From a bacterium (GTDB lineage Bacteria > Bacillota > Bacilli > Lactobacillales > Streptococcaceae): 41,099 nucleotides of DNA. The stretch is taken from the NCBI GenBank assembly GCA_905221035.1, contig CAJNBP010000013.1:1-41099 (forward strand). Reading direction: 5' to 3'. Made by a program: the position numbers and the translations under genes. Shown here piece after piece: positions 32,464-41,099 of this stretch. Position 1 is the first letter of the stretch, and each line of letters starts with the position of its first letter. A model generated the notes under the pieces. It ran no database searches, was not told where the DNA came from, and saw nothing but the letters and a program-made list of their open reading frames with translations.

Positions 32464-33168
32464 CTAGAAAAGTGAGAATACAAGCACTGCCAAGGCTGCA
32501 CCGATAACAGGGCCAACAACAGGAATCCAGGCATAAGACCAGTCTCCGTCTCCCTTGTTTGGAATTGGCAAGATGCTGTGCATGATACGAGGGCCAAGAT
32601 CACGCGCAGGGTTCAAGGCATAGCCAGTTGTCCCACCAAGTGATAGACCGATACCGACAATCAAAGTCCCCACTGCGAAGGTTCCGATACCTGCCTGAAA
32701 ATCATAAAGCCCCAAAGCAAAGATTGTCAATACCAAAACAAAGGTACCAAGAATTTCGCTAATCAAGTTTGATACAGTATCTTTGATGGCTGGGCCAGTA
32801 CTGAAGGTTGCCAAGATATTGCCTGCATTTTCTTCTGCTTCATAATGCGGTTTGAATTGCAACCAAACCAAAATCTGACCAAGCATAGCCCCTGCGAACT
32901 GAGCTAGGATGTAAGGAAAAACGGAAGTCCAAGGCAAACCACCTTTTAAGGCCACACCAATGGTCACAGCTGGGTTTAAATGAGCTGGACTGAGTTTGCC
33001 AGATACAAAGACTGCAACGGCAACTGCAATCCCCCAACCCATGGTAATCACAATCCAACCTGAGCTGTTACTCTTGGTTTTCGGAAGAACCACACCTGCA
33101 ACAACACCATTTCCTAGAAGAATCAGGATTAAAGTCCCCAAAAATTCTCCAAATAATTCATTCATCAT
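32464..33168 (-). CDS. glpF: GlpF glycerol uptake facilitator
   Basis: The gene encodes 234 residues and is an MIP channel with six helices and the two half-helix motifs HLNPAVTIG (about 62) and ALNPARDLGPR (about 187). The Asp after the second NPAR marks glycerol facilitators rather than water channels. It is the last gene of glpKOF, 69 bp after glpO, with GGAGACAGAAAG before the ATG. A BOX element and a terminator follow it. Confidence 0.95.
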   Translation of the reverse strand: MMNELFGEFLGTLILILLGNGVVAGVVLPKTKSNSSGWIVITMGWGIAVAVAVFVSGKLSPAHLNPAVTIGVALKGGLPWTSVFPYILAQFAGAMLGQILVWLQFKPHYEAEENAGNILATFSTGPAIKDTVSNLISEILGTFVLVLTIFALGLYDFQAGIGTFAVGTLIVGIGLSLGGTTGYALNPARDLGPRIMHSILPIPNKGDGDWSYAWIPVVGPVIGAALAVLVFSLF

Positions 33169-33237
33169 CTTTCTGTCTCCATTAAAAAGAAGGGGTGGGC
33201 GACAAGGAATGCTGCCCTCCGCCTCTTTTCCTTTTTC

Positions 33238-35064
33238 TTAATTTTTTAATTCTGCTAAGTCATTTTGAGCAAGAGCCGCTTCGACATCCGCACGGTAGCC
33301 TGCTTTTTCTTCTTCTGACCAGTCATAGAAGCGTCCCATTTCATTCAAGACTGGCTCAACGATACTATCCAAACTATCACGCATAAAGAGCATGTGGTTG
33401 GTACGACGAAGAAGGAAGTCAACTGGGCTAAGAGTCAACTCATTGCGCATTGCATAGTGAAGGGACAAGGTGTCTGCCAAGCTGAGTCCTGGCGCTTGTT
33501 CCAAGCTGTGAGCAAGGGCAAAGACCTTCGGTGCATTTGAACCGTAAAGATTTGCTAGATAGTGAGCTTCCTTGCTATCCAAACCACGTGATACTCCAAG
33601 TTGCGCAAAGGCTTCGATTTCTGAGTCCACATTTGCTGGGTTCAATTCTCCACCTGAAACAGGGTAAGTCTTAGAATTGATGAGTTTAAAGCTACGATCA
33701 AATTCTGATTTGAGGATATCAACCACGCGCTCCATAGCCCCTTCAGCCATCTTACGGTAGTCTGTGATTTTACCACCAGCAAGGGTCAATAGGCCATTGT
33801 CATCACGATCCAAGCTAGAGCCACGAGAAACTGCAGATGGATCCAAATGTTTCTCTGATGTGCTACTTTCAAGCTTGCTGACAGCAGACTCAACATCTTC
33901 ACGCGTTTTTTCTTTAGAGAGATAAGATTCAACAGTCGCAATCAAGTTGTTAAAGCTTTCATCACTGATGGTTCCGTTATTTCCTCCATTGTAGTCAGAA
34001 GCGCTATTGCCTGCGATCAATGGACGAAGACCTGCCCAGCTGCTTTCGATATCGTCAATAGTGATGTTAGCTTCTGGGAAGCGGTTGTTGACAATGCCAA
34101 GTAGGTAATCTACATCTTCCTGCGTCACTTTTGGATGTTCTAAATCTCCTGTGTAGTCTGTATCAGTTGTACCGAAGTAAGTCTTGTTTTCACGTGGGAG
34201 AACAAAGACCATACGACCATCACCCAAACCTGTGTCAAAGTAAACTGGCTGTGAAACCTTGATCTTGCTTGAATCCACTACCAAGTGAACTCCCTTAGTT
34301 GGACGCATTTGTGAGAATTGGGTTCCCTTGTTAGACAAATTACGTACCTTGTCGCTCCAAGGACCTGTTGTGTTGATAACCAGACGAGCCTTGATTTCAA
34401 AGACTTGGTCTGTCAAGAGATCACGAGCTACAACACCTGTAATCTTGCCACTTTCGTCAAAGAGGAAGCCTTCTGCCTTAACATGGTTGGCAATGAGAGC
34501 ACCATCTTGGTTTGCACGTTTGATATTTTCAATCACGAGACGCGCATCGTTGTTACGGAAGTCAAGGTAAACCCCACCTCCTACCAAACCTTCTTTCTTC
34601 AAGTTTGGCTGGCGTTCCAAGACTTCTTCCTTACTCAAAACCTTGTTGGCAGCTGGCGTGTTATTAACCCCTGCCAAAAGGTCATACAAGTCCATGGCTA
34701 CTTTGAGACGGAAGAGACTAAAGGTCGCTCCATCCTCATCGTAAACTGGCAAGAGCATTGGGTCTGGTTTTGGAATGTGTGGAGCGATTTGTTGAACCAC
34801 TGCACGTTCAGAAACTGTATCTGACACCACTTCCACGTCGAATTGTTTGAGGTAACGCAGACCTCCGTGAACTAATTTTGTTGAACGGCTAGATGTTCCT
34901 TCTGCGAAGTCCTGCATTTCAATCAAACCAGTCTCAAGACCACTAGCTGCCGCCTGCAAGGCTACACCAGCTCCTGTGATTCCCCCACCGATAATCAAGA
35001 TGTCCAAGGTACGTTCTTGCATTTTTTTAATTGATAATTCACGTGTTTTCTTTGAAAATTCCAT
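33238..35064 (-). CDS. glpO: GlpO alpha-glycerophosphate oxidase
   Basis: The gene encodes 608 residues and is an FAD enzyme: dinucleotide motif IIGGGITGAG (about 24-33), SSRSTKLVHGGLRYL and the C-terminal DAO_C domain. Its length and the inserted Ser/Glu-rich segment (about 378-410, SKEKTREDVESAVSKLESSTSEKH) match streptococcal and enterococcal GlpO, which uses O2 and makes H2O2, rather than respiratory GlpD. It turns glycerol-3-phosphate into dihydroxyacetone phosphate. It lies 41 bp after glpK and has only a weak SD (AGAAAGTG), which may keep its level low relative to glpK. Confidence 0.95.
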   Translation of the reverse strand: MEFSKKTRELSIKKMQERTLDILIIGGGITGAGVALQAAASGLETGLIEMQDFAEGTSSRSTKLVHGGLRYLKQFDVEVVSDTVSERAVVQQIAPHIPKPDPMLLPVYDEDGATFSLFRLKVAMDLYDLLAGVNNTPAANKVLSKEEVLERQPNLKKEGLVGGGVYLDFRNNDARLVIENIKRANQDGALIANHVKAEGFLFDESGKITGVVARDLLTDQVFEIKARLVINTTGPWSDKVRNLSNKGTQFSQMRPTKGVHLVVDSSKIKVSQPVYFDTGLGDGRMVFVLPRENKTYFGTTDTDYTGDLEHPKVTQEDVDYLLGIVNNRFPEANITIDDIESSWAGLRPLIAGNSASDYNGGNNGTISDESFNNLIATVESYLSKEKTREDVESAVSKLESSTSEKHLDPSAVSRGSSLDRDDNGLLTLAGGKITDYRKMAEGAMERVVDILKSEFDRSFKLINSKTYPVSGGELNPANVDSEIEAFAQLGVSRGLDSKEAHYLANLYGSNAPKVFALAHSLEQAPGLSLADTLSLHYAMRNELTLSPVDFLLRRTNHMLFMRDSLDSIVEPVLNEMGRFYDWSEEEKAGYRADVEAALAQNDLAELKN

Positions 35065-35105
35065 ATTTACACACTTTCTAATTAAGTCGCTTTATTCTTC
35101 CAGTA

Positions 35106-36692
<1,587 letters not shown>

Positions 36693-36745
36693 TTATCAAC
36701 TTTTTTTAATTTTTAAAAAAATGTGAGGAGATTGTGCGAATTTCA

Positions 36746-36772
36746 CAAAAAGACCTGGAAGCACCAAGCCTT
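36746..36772 (-). terminator. Terminator of the Mga-like regulator gene
   Basis: The minus strand has GGCTTGG-(5 nt)-CCAGGTC (36752-36770, with G-U pairs) followed by TTTTTG, directly after the stop codon at 36773. It separates the regulator from glpK. Confidence 0.65.
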
Positions 36773-38200
36773 TTAACTAAATAATAACTGGCGAATCGCT
36801 GCCAAATCCTCCATGTCCAAGTCATTTTTTAAATAATAAACTGGTGTCTGTTCCTTCTTATGAATCGGGTTATTGGTAACTAGCAAATCATAATGCCGAC
36901 TAGGGTCATAGGCTTCAATGGTAATAAAACGATTGTATTCCAAATACCGTTTCAAAATGGCTGACATCCTTGAAAAGACAAGGAAACCAGATGTCAAATC
37001 CAGACCAATCCGCATATGCTGACCACCATTTTCTGCCATATATTCTATCAACTGGAGCCATTCCCAGAGAATTTTCTTATCCAAATCAGTCCCCTGTTGA
37101 AAGGCAGGTAGAGCATGAAAAATCTCCGCCGCCGTCTCCTTAAAATCATGTTCCATCAGCAAATAAGGATGACGATTCTCTGTCTGGTATCTGTACTGAT
37201 CTTGTAAAATGTAACCCTTATATAGATAAACTTGAGCACAAAGCTGACTAAGTTCATAGGTAACATGATCCTCTGTATAATCACCCAGCAATTCCTCCTT
37301 CTTCATTTCTTGAATCAATTGTGTCAGCAAATCTGCCAACTGCCCTCCAAAACCAAGAATATACTCCATAGTATGAAGGGGAAGAATGCGATGAGATAGG
37401 AGGAAAGAGAAGAAAATCATCATCTCCCCATCCTCAGTTCCTAGAGGAAGGTGTTGCCCAGCAAAAAAGGACGGAGCCTTTCTAAGCAAACGAAGGTAGA
37501 AAATATTGTCAAAATACCCTCGCATTTTTTCTTCTATGACTTGAAACTGACAGGCATTGACCCGGAGACGTTGTTGACTGATGTGAGCCCAGAGAACCAG
37601 GTCCAATTTCTGCCCCGAAGACAAGCTTGCACCGCAAATTTTCTCTAAACTGGCAATCTCCTGTTTTCTCTCTGTCTTCTGCATGTGGCCTTCCCATTCC
37701 TGACTCGACCAAACCTTGCGGAAAAGACAGAAATAGAAATAGCGAATTTGATGTTCTGGACCTCGCCACCGTCCATTTTGGATGGATAAGTCAAATTCTG
37801 ACAAAATCTGATTTAAACTAGCTAGGTGGCGGCCAAGCGTAGCCTCACTAATCATCAATTCTTGAGCCAGCTGATGGGCCAAAAACTGTTGGTGGTAAAG
37901 AAGATAAACAAGAATCTGATATTTAACAGCATTCTCCAAAAACAGGCTACGGATATCTCTCCCCTTGGTAGCTGCACCAATCGACAGACGCAGATTTTCA
38001 TCTTCTAAGGAGATGTTCAGCTCTAAACCACTGTCCAAAGCCTTGTCATTGATCAGGGTGACATATTTGGTTAGGGTTGCTTTTGAAAATCCTGTTTCCT
38101 CCATTACAGCCTTGACGGTTGTCTCAGACTCTTGTAATAGAAAGGAAAGGATTGAAAATTGGCCAGATTCAGCCTTTTCCATCAAGTCTCCTAAATACAT
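36773..38200 (-). CDS. Mga-family transcriptional regulator
   Basis: The gene encodes 475 residues from the ATG at 38200 (GGGG near the usual distance). An alternative ATG at 38182 has AGGAG 5 nt upstream and may be the true start, giving 469 residues. Two N-terminal helix-turn-helix segments (about 15-55, [22 protein letters not shown], and 100-135, [19 protein letters not shown]) match Mga/AtxA-type regulators. PRD-like helical regions and a C-terminal EIIB-like fold ([14 protein letters not shown]) follow. Its PTS-like domains could sense sugar status. It lies directly upstream of glpKOF on the same strand, with its own terminator, so it is a candidate regulator of glycerol use; this is inferred from position. 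Confidence 0.88.
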   Translation of the reverse strand: MYLGDLMEKAESGQFSILSFLLQESETTVKAVMEETGFSKATLTKYVTLINDKALDSGLELNISLEDENLRLSIGAATKGRDIRSLFLENAVKYQILVYLLYHQQFLAHQLAQELMISEATLGRHLASLNQILSEFDLSIQNGRWRGPEHQIRYFYFCLFRKVWSSQEWEGHMQKTERKQEIASLEKICGASLSSGQKLDLVLWAHISQQRLRVNACQFQVIEEKMRGYFDNIFYLRLLRKAPSFFAGQHLPLGTEDGEMMIFFSFLLSHRILPLHTMEYILGFGGQLADLLTQLIQEMKKEELLGDYTEDHVTYELSQLCAQVYLYKGYILQDQYRYQTENRHPYLLMEHDFKETAAEIFHALPAFQQGTDLDKKILWEWLQLIEYMAENGGQHMRIGLDLTSGFLVFSRMSAILKRYLEYNRFITIEAYDPSRHYDLLVTNNPIHKKEQTPVYYLKNDLDMEDLAAIRQLLFS

Positions 38201-38351
38201 TTGTTACCCCTTTCATTTTCTACCTTAAGCATAGCATAAATCTTACAAATGCTGAAATAATCTGTTTCTCTTTTTATTTTCATGCTGATTTCCTGGTCTA
38301 TTATCCTGAAAATCAACAAACACACGGCTCCCCCTTTGGGCATTTTTATGC

Positions 38352-38357
38352 TAAAAT
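38352..38357 (+). promoter_or_regulatory. Extended -10 promoter of hslO, implying a leaderless mRNA
   Basis: TGCTAAAAT (-10 at 38352-38357) ends only 7 bp before the hslO ATG at 38365, so transcription should start at or next to the start codon. No SD site precedes the ATG. The -35 is not recognisable. Confidence 0.5.
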
Positions 38358-38364
38358 AGTAGCT

Positions 38365-39237
38365 ATGGATAAAATTATTAAAACTATATCAGAAAGCGGC
38401 GCCTTTCGTGCTTTTGTCCTTGATAGCACAGAAACCGTCCGCACTGCTCAAGAAAAACACCAAACCCAAGCTAGCTCAACAGTAGCGCTTGGTCGAACTC
38501 TTATTGCCAGCCAGATTCTCGCAGCCAATGAAAAAGGAAATACCAAACTAACAGTTAAAGTGCTGGGATCTAGCTCTCTAGGTGCTATCATCACCGTCGC
38601 TGATACCAGGGGGAATGTCAAAGGCTACGTTCAAAATCCAGGTGTCGATATCAAAAAGACTGCAACTGGTGAAGTCCTAGTCGGACCTTTTGTCGGCAAT
38701 GGTCAATTCCTCGTTATCACAGACTACGGTACTGGAAATCCTTACAACTCTATGACTCCCCTCATCTCTGGGGAAATCGGTGAAGACCTTGCCTTTTACC
38801 TGACTGAAAGCCAACAGACCCCTTCAGCAGTCGGTCTCAATGTCCTTTTGGACGAAGAAGACAAGGTCAAGGTTGCAGGTGGTTTCCTAGTTCAAGTCTT
38901 GCCAGGAGCCAAGGAAGAGGAGATTGCTCGCTTTGAAAAACGCATCCAAGCAATGCCAGCTATCTCAACCCTTCTGGAAAGCGACGACCATATCGAAGCC
39001 CTCCTCAAGGCAATCTACGGTGACGAAGCCTACAAGCGTCTTTCTGAAGAAGAAATCCGTTTCCAATGTGACTGTAGCCATGATCGCTTTATGAACGCTC
39101 TTGCTAGCCTTCCAAGTTCAGACTTACAGGAAATGAAAGAGGAAGACCACGGGGCAGAAATCACTTGTCAATTCTGCCAAACTACTTACAACTTTGATGA
39201 AAACGACCTGGAGGAACTCATTCGTGACAAATCTTAA
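38365..39237 (+). CDS. hslO: HslO (Hsp33) redox-regulated chaperone
   Basis: I choose the ATG at 38365 (290 residues, [17 protein letters not shown]); the frame is open further upstream but without family similarity, and it overlaps the divergent regulator gene. The C-terminal redox switch has the four zinc cysteines, FQCDCSHD and ITCQFCQT. When oxidised, Hsp33 loses zinc, unfolds this region and holds unfolding proteins. This fits a peroxide-making streptococcus (see glpO). It overlaps the following dus gene by 14 bp. Confidence 0.95.
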   Translation: MDKIIKTISESGAFRAFVLDSTETVRTAQEKHQTQASSTVALGRTLIASQILAANEKGNTKLTVKVLGSSSLGAIITVADTRGNVKGYVQNPGVDIKKTATGEVLVGPFVGNGQFLVITDYGTGNPYNSMTPLISGEIGEDLAFYLTESQQTPSAVGLNVLLDEEDKVKVAGGFLVQVLPGAKEEEIARFEKRIQAMPAISTLLESDDHIEALLKAIYGDEAYKRLSEEEIRFQCDCSHDRFMNALASLPSSDLQEMKEEDHGAEITCQFCQTTYNFDENDLEELIRDKS

Positions 39238-40204
39238 TACACCTTTTATGATTGGTAATGTTGAGATTCCCAATCGTACCGTTTTAGCACCTATGGCCGG
39301 TGTGACCAACTCAGCCTTTCGTACCATTGCAAAAGAGCTCGGAGCTGGACTTGTTGTCATGGAAATGGTCTCTGACAAGGGAATCCAATACAACAACGAA
39401 AAAACCTTGCACATGCTTCATATCGATGAAGGCGAAAACCCAGTCTCTATCCAACTTTTTGGTAGCGATGAAGACAGCCTAGCACGCGCAGCAGAATTCA
39501 TCCAAGAAAACACCAAAACTGATATCGTCGATATCAACATGGGCTGCCCAGTTAACAAAATCGTGAAGAACGAAGCTGGCGCTATGTGGCTCAAGGACCC
39601 AGACAAGATTTACTCAATCATCAACAAGGTCCAATCTGTCCTTGATATCCCACTTACTGTCAAAATGCGTACCGGCTGGGCTGACCCATCTCTCGCAGTA
39701 GAAAATGCCCTGGCCGCTGAAGCTGCAGGCGTTTCTGCTCTTGCCATGCATGGACGTACCCGTGAACAAATGTACACTGGTCACGCAGACCTTGAGACCC
39801 TTCACAAGGTCGCTCAAGCACTGACCAAGATTCCATTCATCGCCAACGGTGACATCCGTACAGTTCAAGAAGCCAAACAGCGTATCGAAGAAGTCGGTGC
39901 TGACGCAGTCATGATTGGTCGAGCTGCCATGGGAAATCCTTACCTCTTCAACCAAATCAACCACTACTTTGAAACAGGAGACATCCTACCTGATTTGACT
40001 TTTGAGGATAAGATGAAAATTGCCTACGAACACTTGAAACGCTTGATTAACCTCAAAGGGGAAAACGTCGCAGTTCGTGAGTTCCGTGGCCTCGCTCCTC
40101 ACTACCTCCGTGGAACATCTGGCGCTGCCAAACTTCGTGGAGCCATTTCACAAGCTAGCACTCTAGCAGAGATTGAAACCCTCTTGCAGTTGGATAAGGC
40201 TTAA
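39224..40204 (+). CDS. dusB: tRNA-dihydrouridine synthase (DusB-type)
   Basis: I choose the GTG at 39224 (326 residues) because GGAGG lies 9 nt upstream within hslO and the family N-terminus ([24 protein letters not shown]) starts there. It is an FMN-dependent TIM barrel with the catalytic Cys in [16 protein letters not shown] and the conserved [12 protein letters not shown]. It reduces uridine to dihydrouridine in tRNA D-loops. It overlaps hslO by 14 bp, so the two are co-transcribed. Confidence 0.94.
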   Translation: MTNLNTPFMIGNVEIPNRTVLAPMAGVTNSAFRTIAKELGAGLVVMEMVSDKGIQYNNEKTLHMLHIDEGENPVSIQLFGSDEDSLARAAEFIQENTKTDIVDINMGCPVNKIVKNEAGAMWLKDPDKIYSIINKVQSVLDIPLTVKMRTGWADPSLAVENALAAEAAGVSALAMHGRTREQMYTGHADLETLHKVAQALTKIPFIANGDIRTVQEAKQRIEEVGADAVMIGRAAMGNPYLFNQINHYFETGDILPDLTFEDKMKIAYEHLKRLINLKGENVAVREFRGLAPHYLRGTSGAAKLRGAISQASTLAEIETLLQLDKA

Positions 40205-40205
40205 C

Positions 40206-40757
40206 ATGGTTCATACTGCTCTACTGATTATCGATATGCAAAAAGCATTTGATAGACCTATTTGGGGAGAACGAAACAATCCTCAAGCTGAACACCAAGC
40301 ATTGAGGGTACTAACACACTTTCGTAAACACGCTCTTCCAGTCTTACACATTCAACATATATCTGATAATCCCCAGTCACAATTTCATAACAAACAAAAT
40401 CAGGAGTTTAAAAGTGGATTTGAACCAGTTGCTTCCGAACCTGTCTTTCAAAAAACGGTTAATAGCGCCTTTATTGGGACAAATCTTGAAACATATTTAC
40501 GAAAAAATCAGATTTGTCATTTAGTCCTTGTTGGTTTGACCCTGCCTCATTGTGTATCTACTACGACACGAATGGCAGCAAATCTTGGTTTTGAAGTCAC
40601 TCTACTAGCAGATGCTACTGCCAGTTTTACCCTATCTAACAAAAACGGTCAGGCCATCTCTCCTGAGACTATCCATGAGATTAATCTCCTTTCTCTACAG
40701 GATGAATTCGCTCAAATTCTTACTACAGAAGAATTTTTAACCCAAGTACAAGTATAA
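40206..40757 (+). CDS. Isochorismatase-family cysteine hydrolase
   Basis: The gene encodes 183 residues from the ATG at 40206, one base after the dus stop. It has the family fold start TALLIIDMQKAF (Asp10), a Lys in FQKTVNSAF and the catalytic Cys in GLTLPHCVSTTTRMA, the Asp-Lys-Cys triad of isochorismatase/nicotinamidase relatives. The substrate is unknown; many members act on amides such as nicotinamide or biuret. No SD of note, so translation probably depends on re-initiation after dus. Base use (more A/T at third positions) differs from dus, which suggests it joined this operon later. Confidence 0.88.
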   Translation: MVHTALLIIDMQKAFDRPIWGERNNPQAEHQALRVLTHFRKHALPVLHIQHISDNPQSQFHNKQNQEFKSGFEPVASEPVFQKTVNSAFIGTNLETYLRKNQICHLVLVGLTLPHCVSTTTRMAANLGFEVTLLADATASFTLSNKNGQAISPETIHEINLLSLQDEFAQILTTEEFLTQVQV

Positions 40758-40956
40758 AATAAGAGTCTGGGAAAAAACTCAATTTTAGGAGAAAATCAGG
40801 TAAATCTTCACACAATCATGACCACCCGTCTAACGGGTGGTTTGAACCAGGGCTATAAGCCCAAATTACCAGCCAGCGCCTAAAGACGCTGGCTTTCACG
40901 TTGTTCAAGCCTCATTGCTCTTGACTCGTCACTTGCCTCTTAAAGAGGCTTTAGTA
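40758..40956 (-). mobile_element. Hairpin-rich end of an IS200/IS605-like element
   Basis: A dense series of perfect hairpins lies here: 40822-40840 (CCACCCG/CGGGTGG), 40850-40862 (GGGCTATAAGCCC), 40871-40894 (AGCCAGCGCC/GACGCTGGCT, one mismatch) and 40935-40949 (GCCTCTTAAAGAGGC). They lie immediately downstream of a decayed TnpA-like tail. IS200/IS605 elements use terminal hairpins as transposase recognition sites and have no inverted repeats. The exact end is not defined, and the element's other end lies outside the window. Bases 40762-40800 resemble 30708-30750 and may be the flank. Confidence 0.6.
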
Positions 40957-41099
40957 TTACTTACCACTATCCCTAAAGGGATCCTCATATTCTTTTACAC
41001 TCAATTTATCTAGTGCTATATTATGCTTTACTCGTTCTCAAATTTTCATACTCGTGAAGAAATCATCCACTGGATAATTTCTTTAATCTTGAATATATT
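40957..41099 (-). pseudogene. Decayed IS200-type transposase (tnpA) C-terminus
   Basis: The minus-strand frame ending at TAA 40957-40959 reads EYIQD, stop, then RNYPVDDFFTSMKI, stop, ERVKHNIALDKLSVKEYEDPF and RDSGK. The last part has the DxL-xKEYxDPF pattern of IS200/IS605 Y1 transposase C-termini. Two in-frame stops (near 41084 and 41037) show it is inactive. Only the tail is in the window. Confidence 0.6.

Noticed and set aside
38119..38364. N-terminal extension of hslO from 38119
   Set aside because: The extension overlaps the divergent regulator gene, lacks Hsp33 similarity and lies upstream of the likely -10 at 38352.

Overview
This window looks like chromosomal DNA of a mitis-group Streptococcus (S. 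mitis, S. oralis, S. infantis or a close relative of S. pneumoniae). The reasons are low GC with strong SD sites and extended -10 promoters, a textbook BOX element (boxA-boxB-boxB-boxC), and pneumococcal-type blocks: adcRCBA, dltXABCD, glpKOF with an Mga-like regulator, and hslO-dus. As I recall the pneumococcal map, the same blocks lie in the same order there, between the fucose locus and cbpA.

Layout. (1) 1-11339, minus strand: the 5' part of one giant YSIRK-type surface protein gene, at least 3,779 codons, whose 3' end lies outside the window. It encodes a signal peptide, two tandem ~327-residue Ig-like modules, DUF1542-type repeats and an array of 28 repeats of ~78 residues. (2) 11.4-13.3 kb: an intergenic stretch with a possible gene remnant, then a PD-(D/E)XK (Rpn/PF12784-type) nuclease gene followed by a 5'-truncated duplicate of its own tail. 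(3) 13.4-18.9 kb: two cytoplasmic glycosidases, a GH2 beta-galactosidase and a GH29 alpha-fucosidase, in one operon behind a cre-overlapped promoter. (4) 19-21.3 kb: an SPFH/band-7 membrane protein and a FucO-like Fe-dependent dehydrogenase. (5) 21.4-22.35 kb: a cluster of very small genes that I read as Fst-type type I toxin-antitoxin cassettes. One orphan toxin-like ORF is followed by two tandem ~340 bp cassettes, each with toxin mRNA, convergent antisense RNA, shared terminator and direct repeats. (6) 22.4-26 kb: the adcRCBA zinc-uptake operon with an AdcR-box promoter. (7) 26-30.6 kb: the dltXABCD operon, including the 43-codon dltX. (8) 30.8-32.0 kb: a lone MFS exporter. (9) 32.2-38.2 kb: BOX element, glpF, glpO, glpK with a cre promoter, and an Mga-family regulator. 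(10) 38.3-40.8 kb, plus strand: hslO, dus and an isochorismatase-like hydrolase. (11) 40.8 kb to the end: the hairpin-rich end and decayed transposase tail of an IS200/IS605-like element.

How the genes work together. Most of the window concerns the cell surface and the use of host sugars. The giant adhesin would be sorted to the wall. DltXABCD puts D-alanine on teichoic acids. AdcRCBA imports zinc. GH2 and GH29 would take apart fucosylated galactosides inside the cell, and GlpFKO handles glycerol. Three of the carbon genes or operons (GH2-GH29, fucO-like, glpKOF) have cre or cre-like sites at their promoters, so CcpA control is likely.

The most notable items are the tandem Fst-like cassettes, where sense promoter, antisense promoter, bidirectional terminator and the start-codon direct repeat can all be read from the sequence; the higher-order structure of the 28-repeat adhesin; the nuclease tail duplication; and six perfect DnaA-box 9-mers clustered within 1.6 kb of the GH2 gene. 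All family names come from motif recognition by eye; no database search was run.
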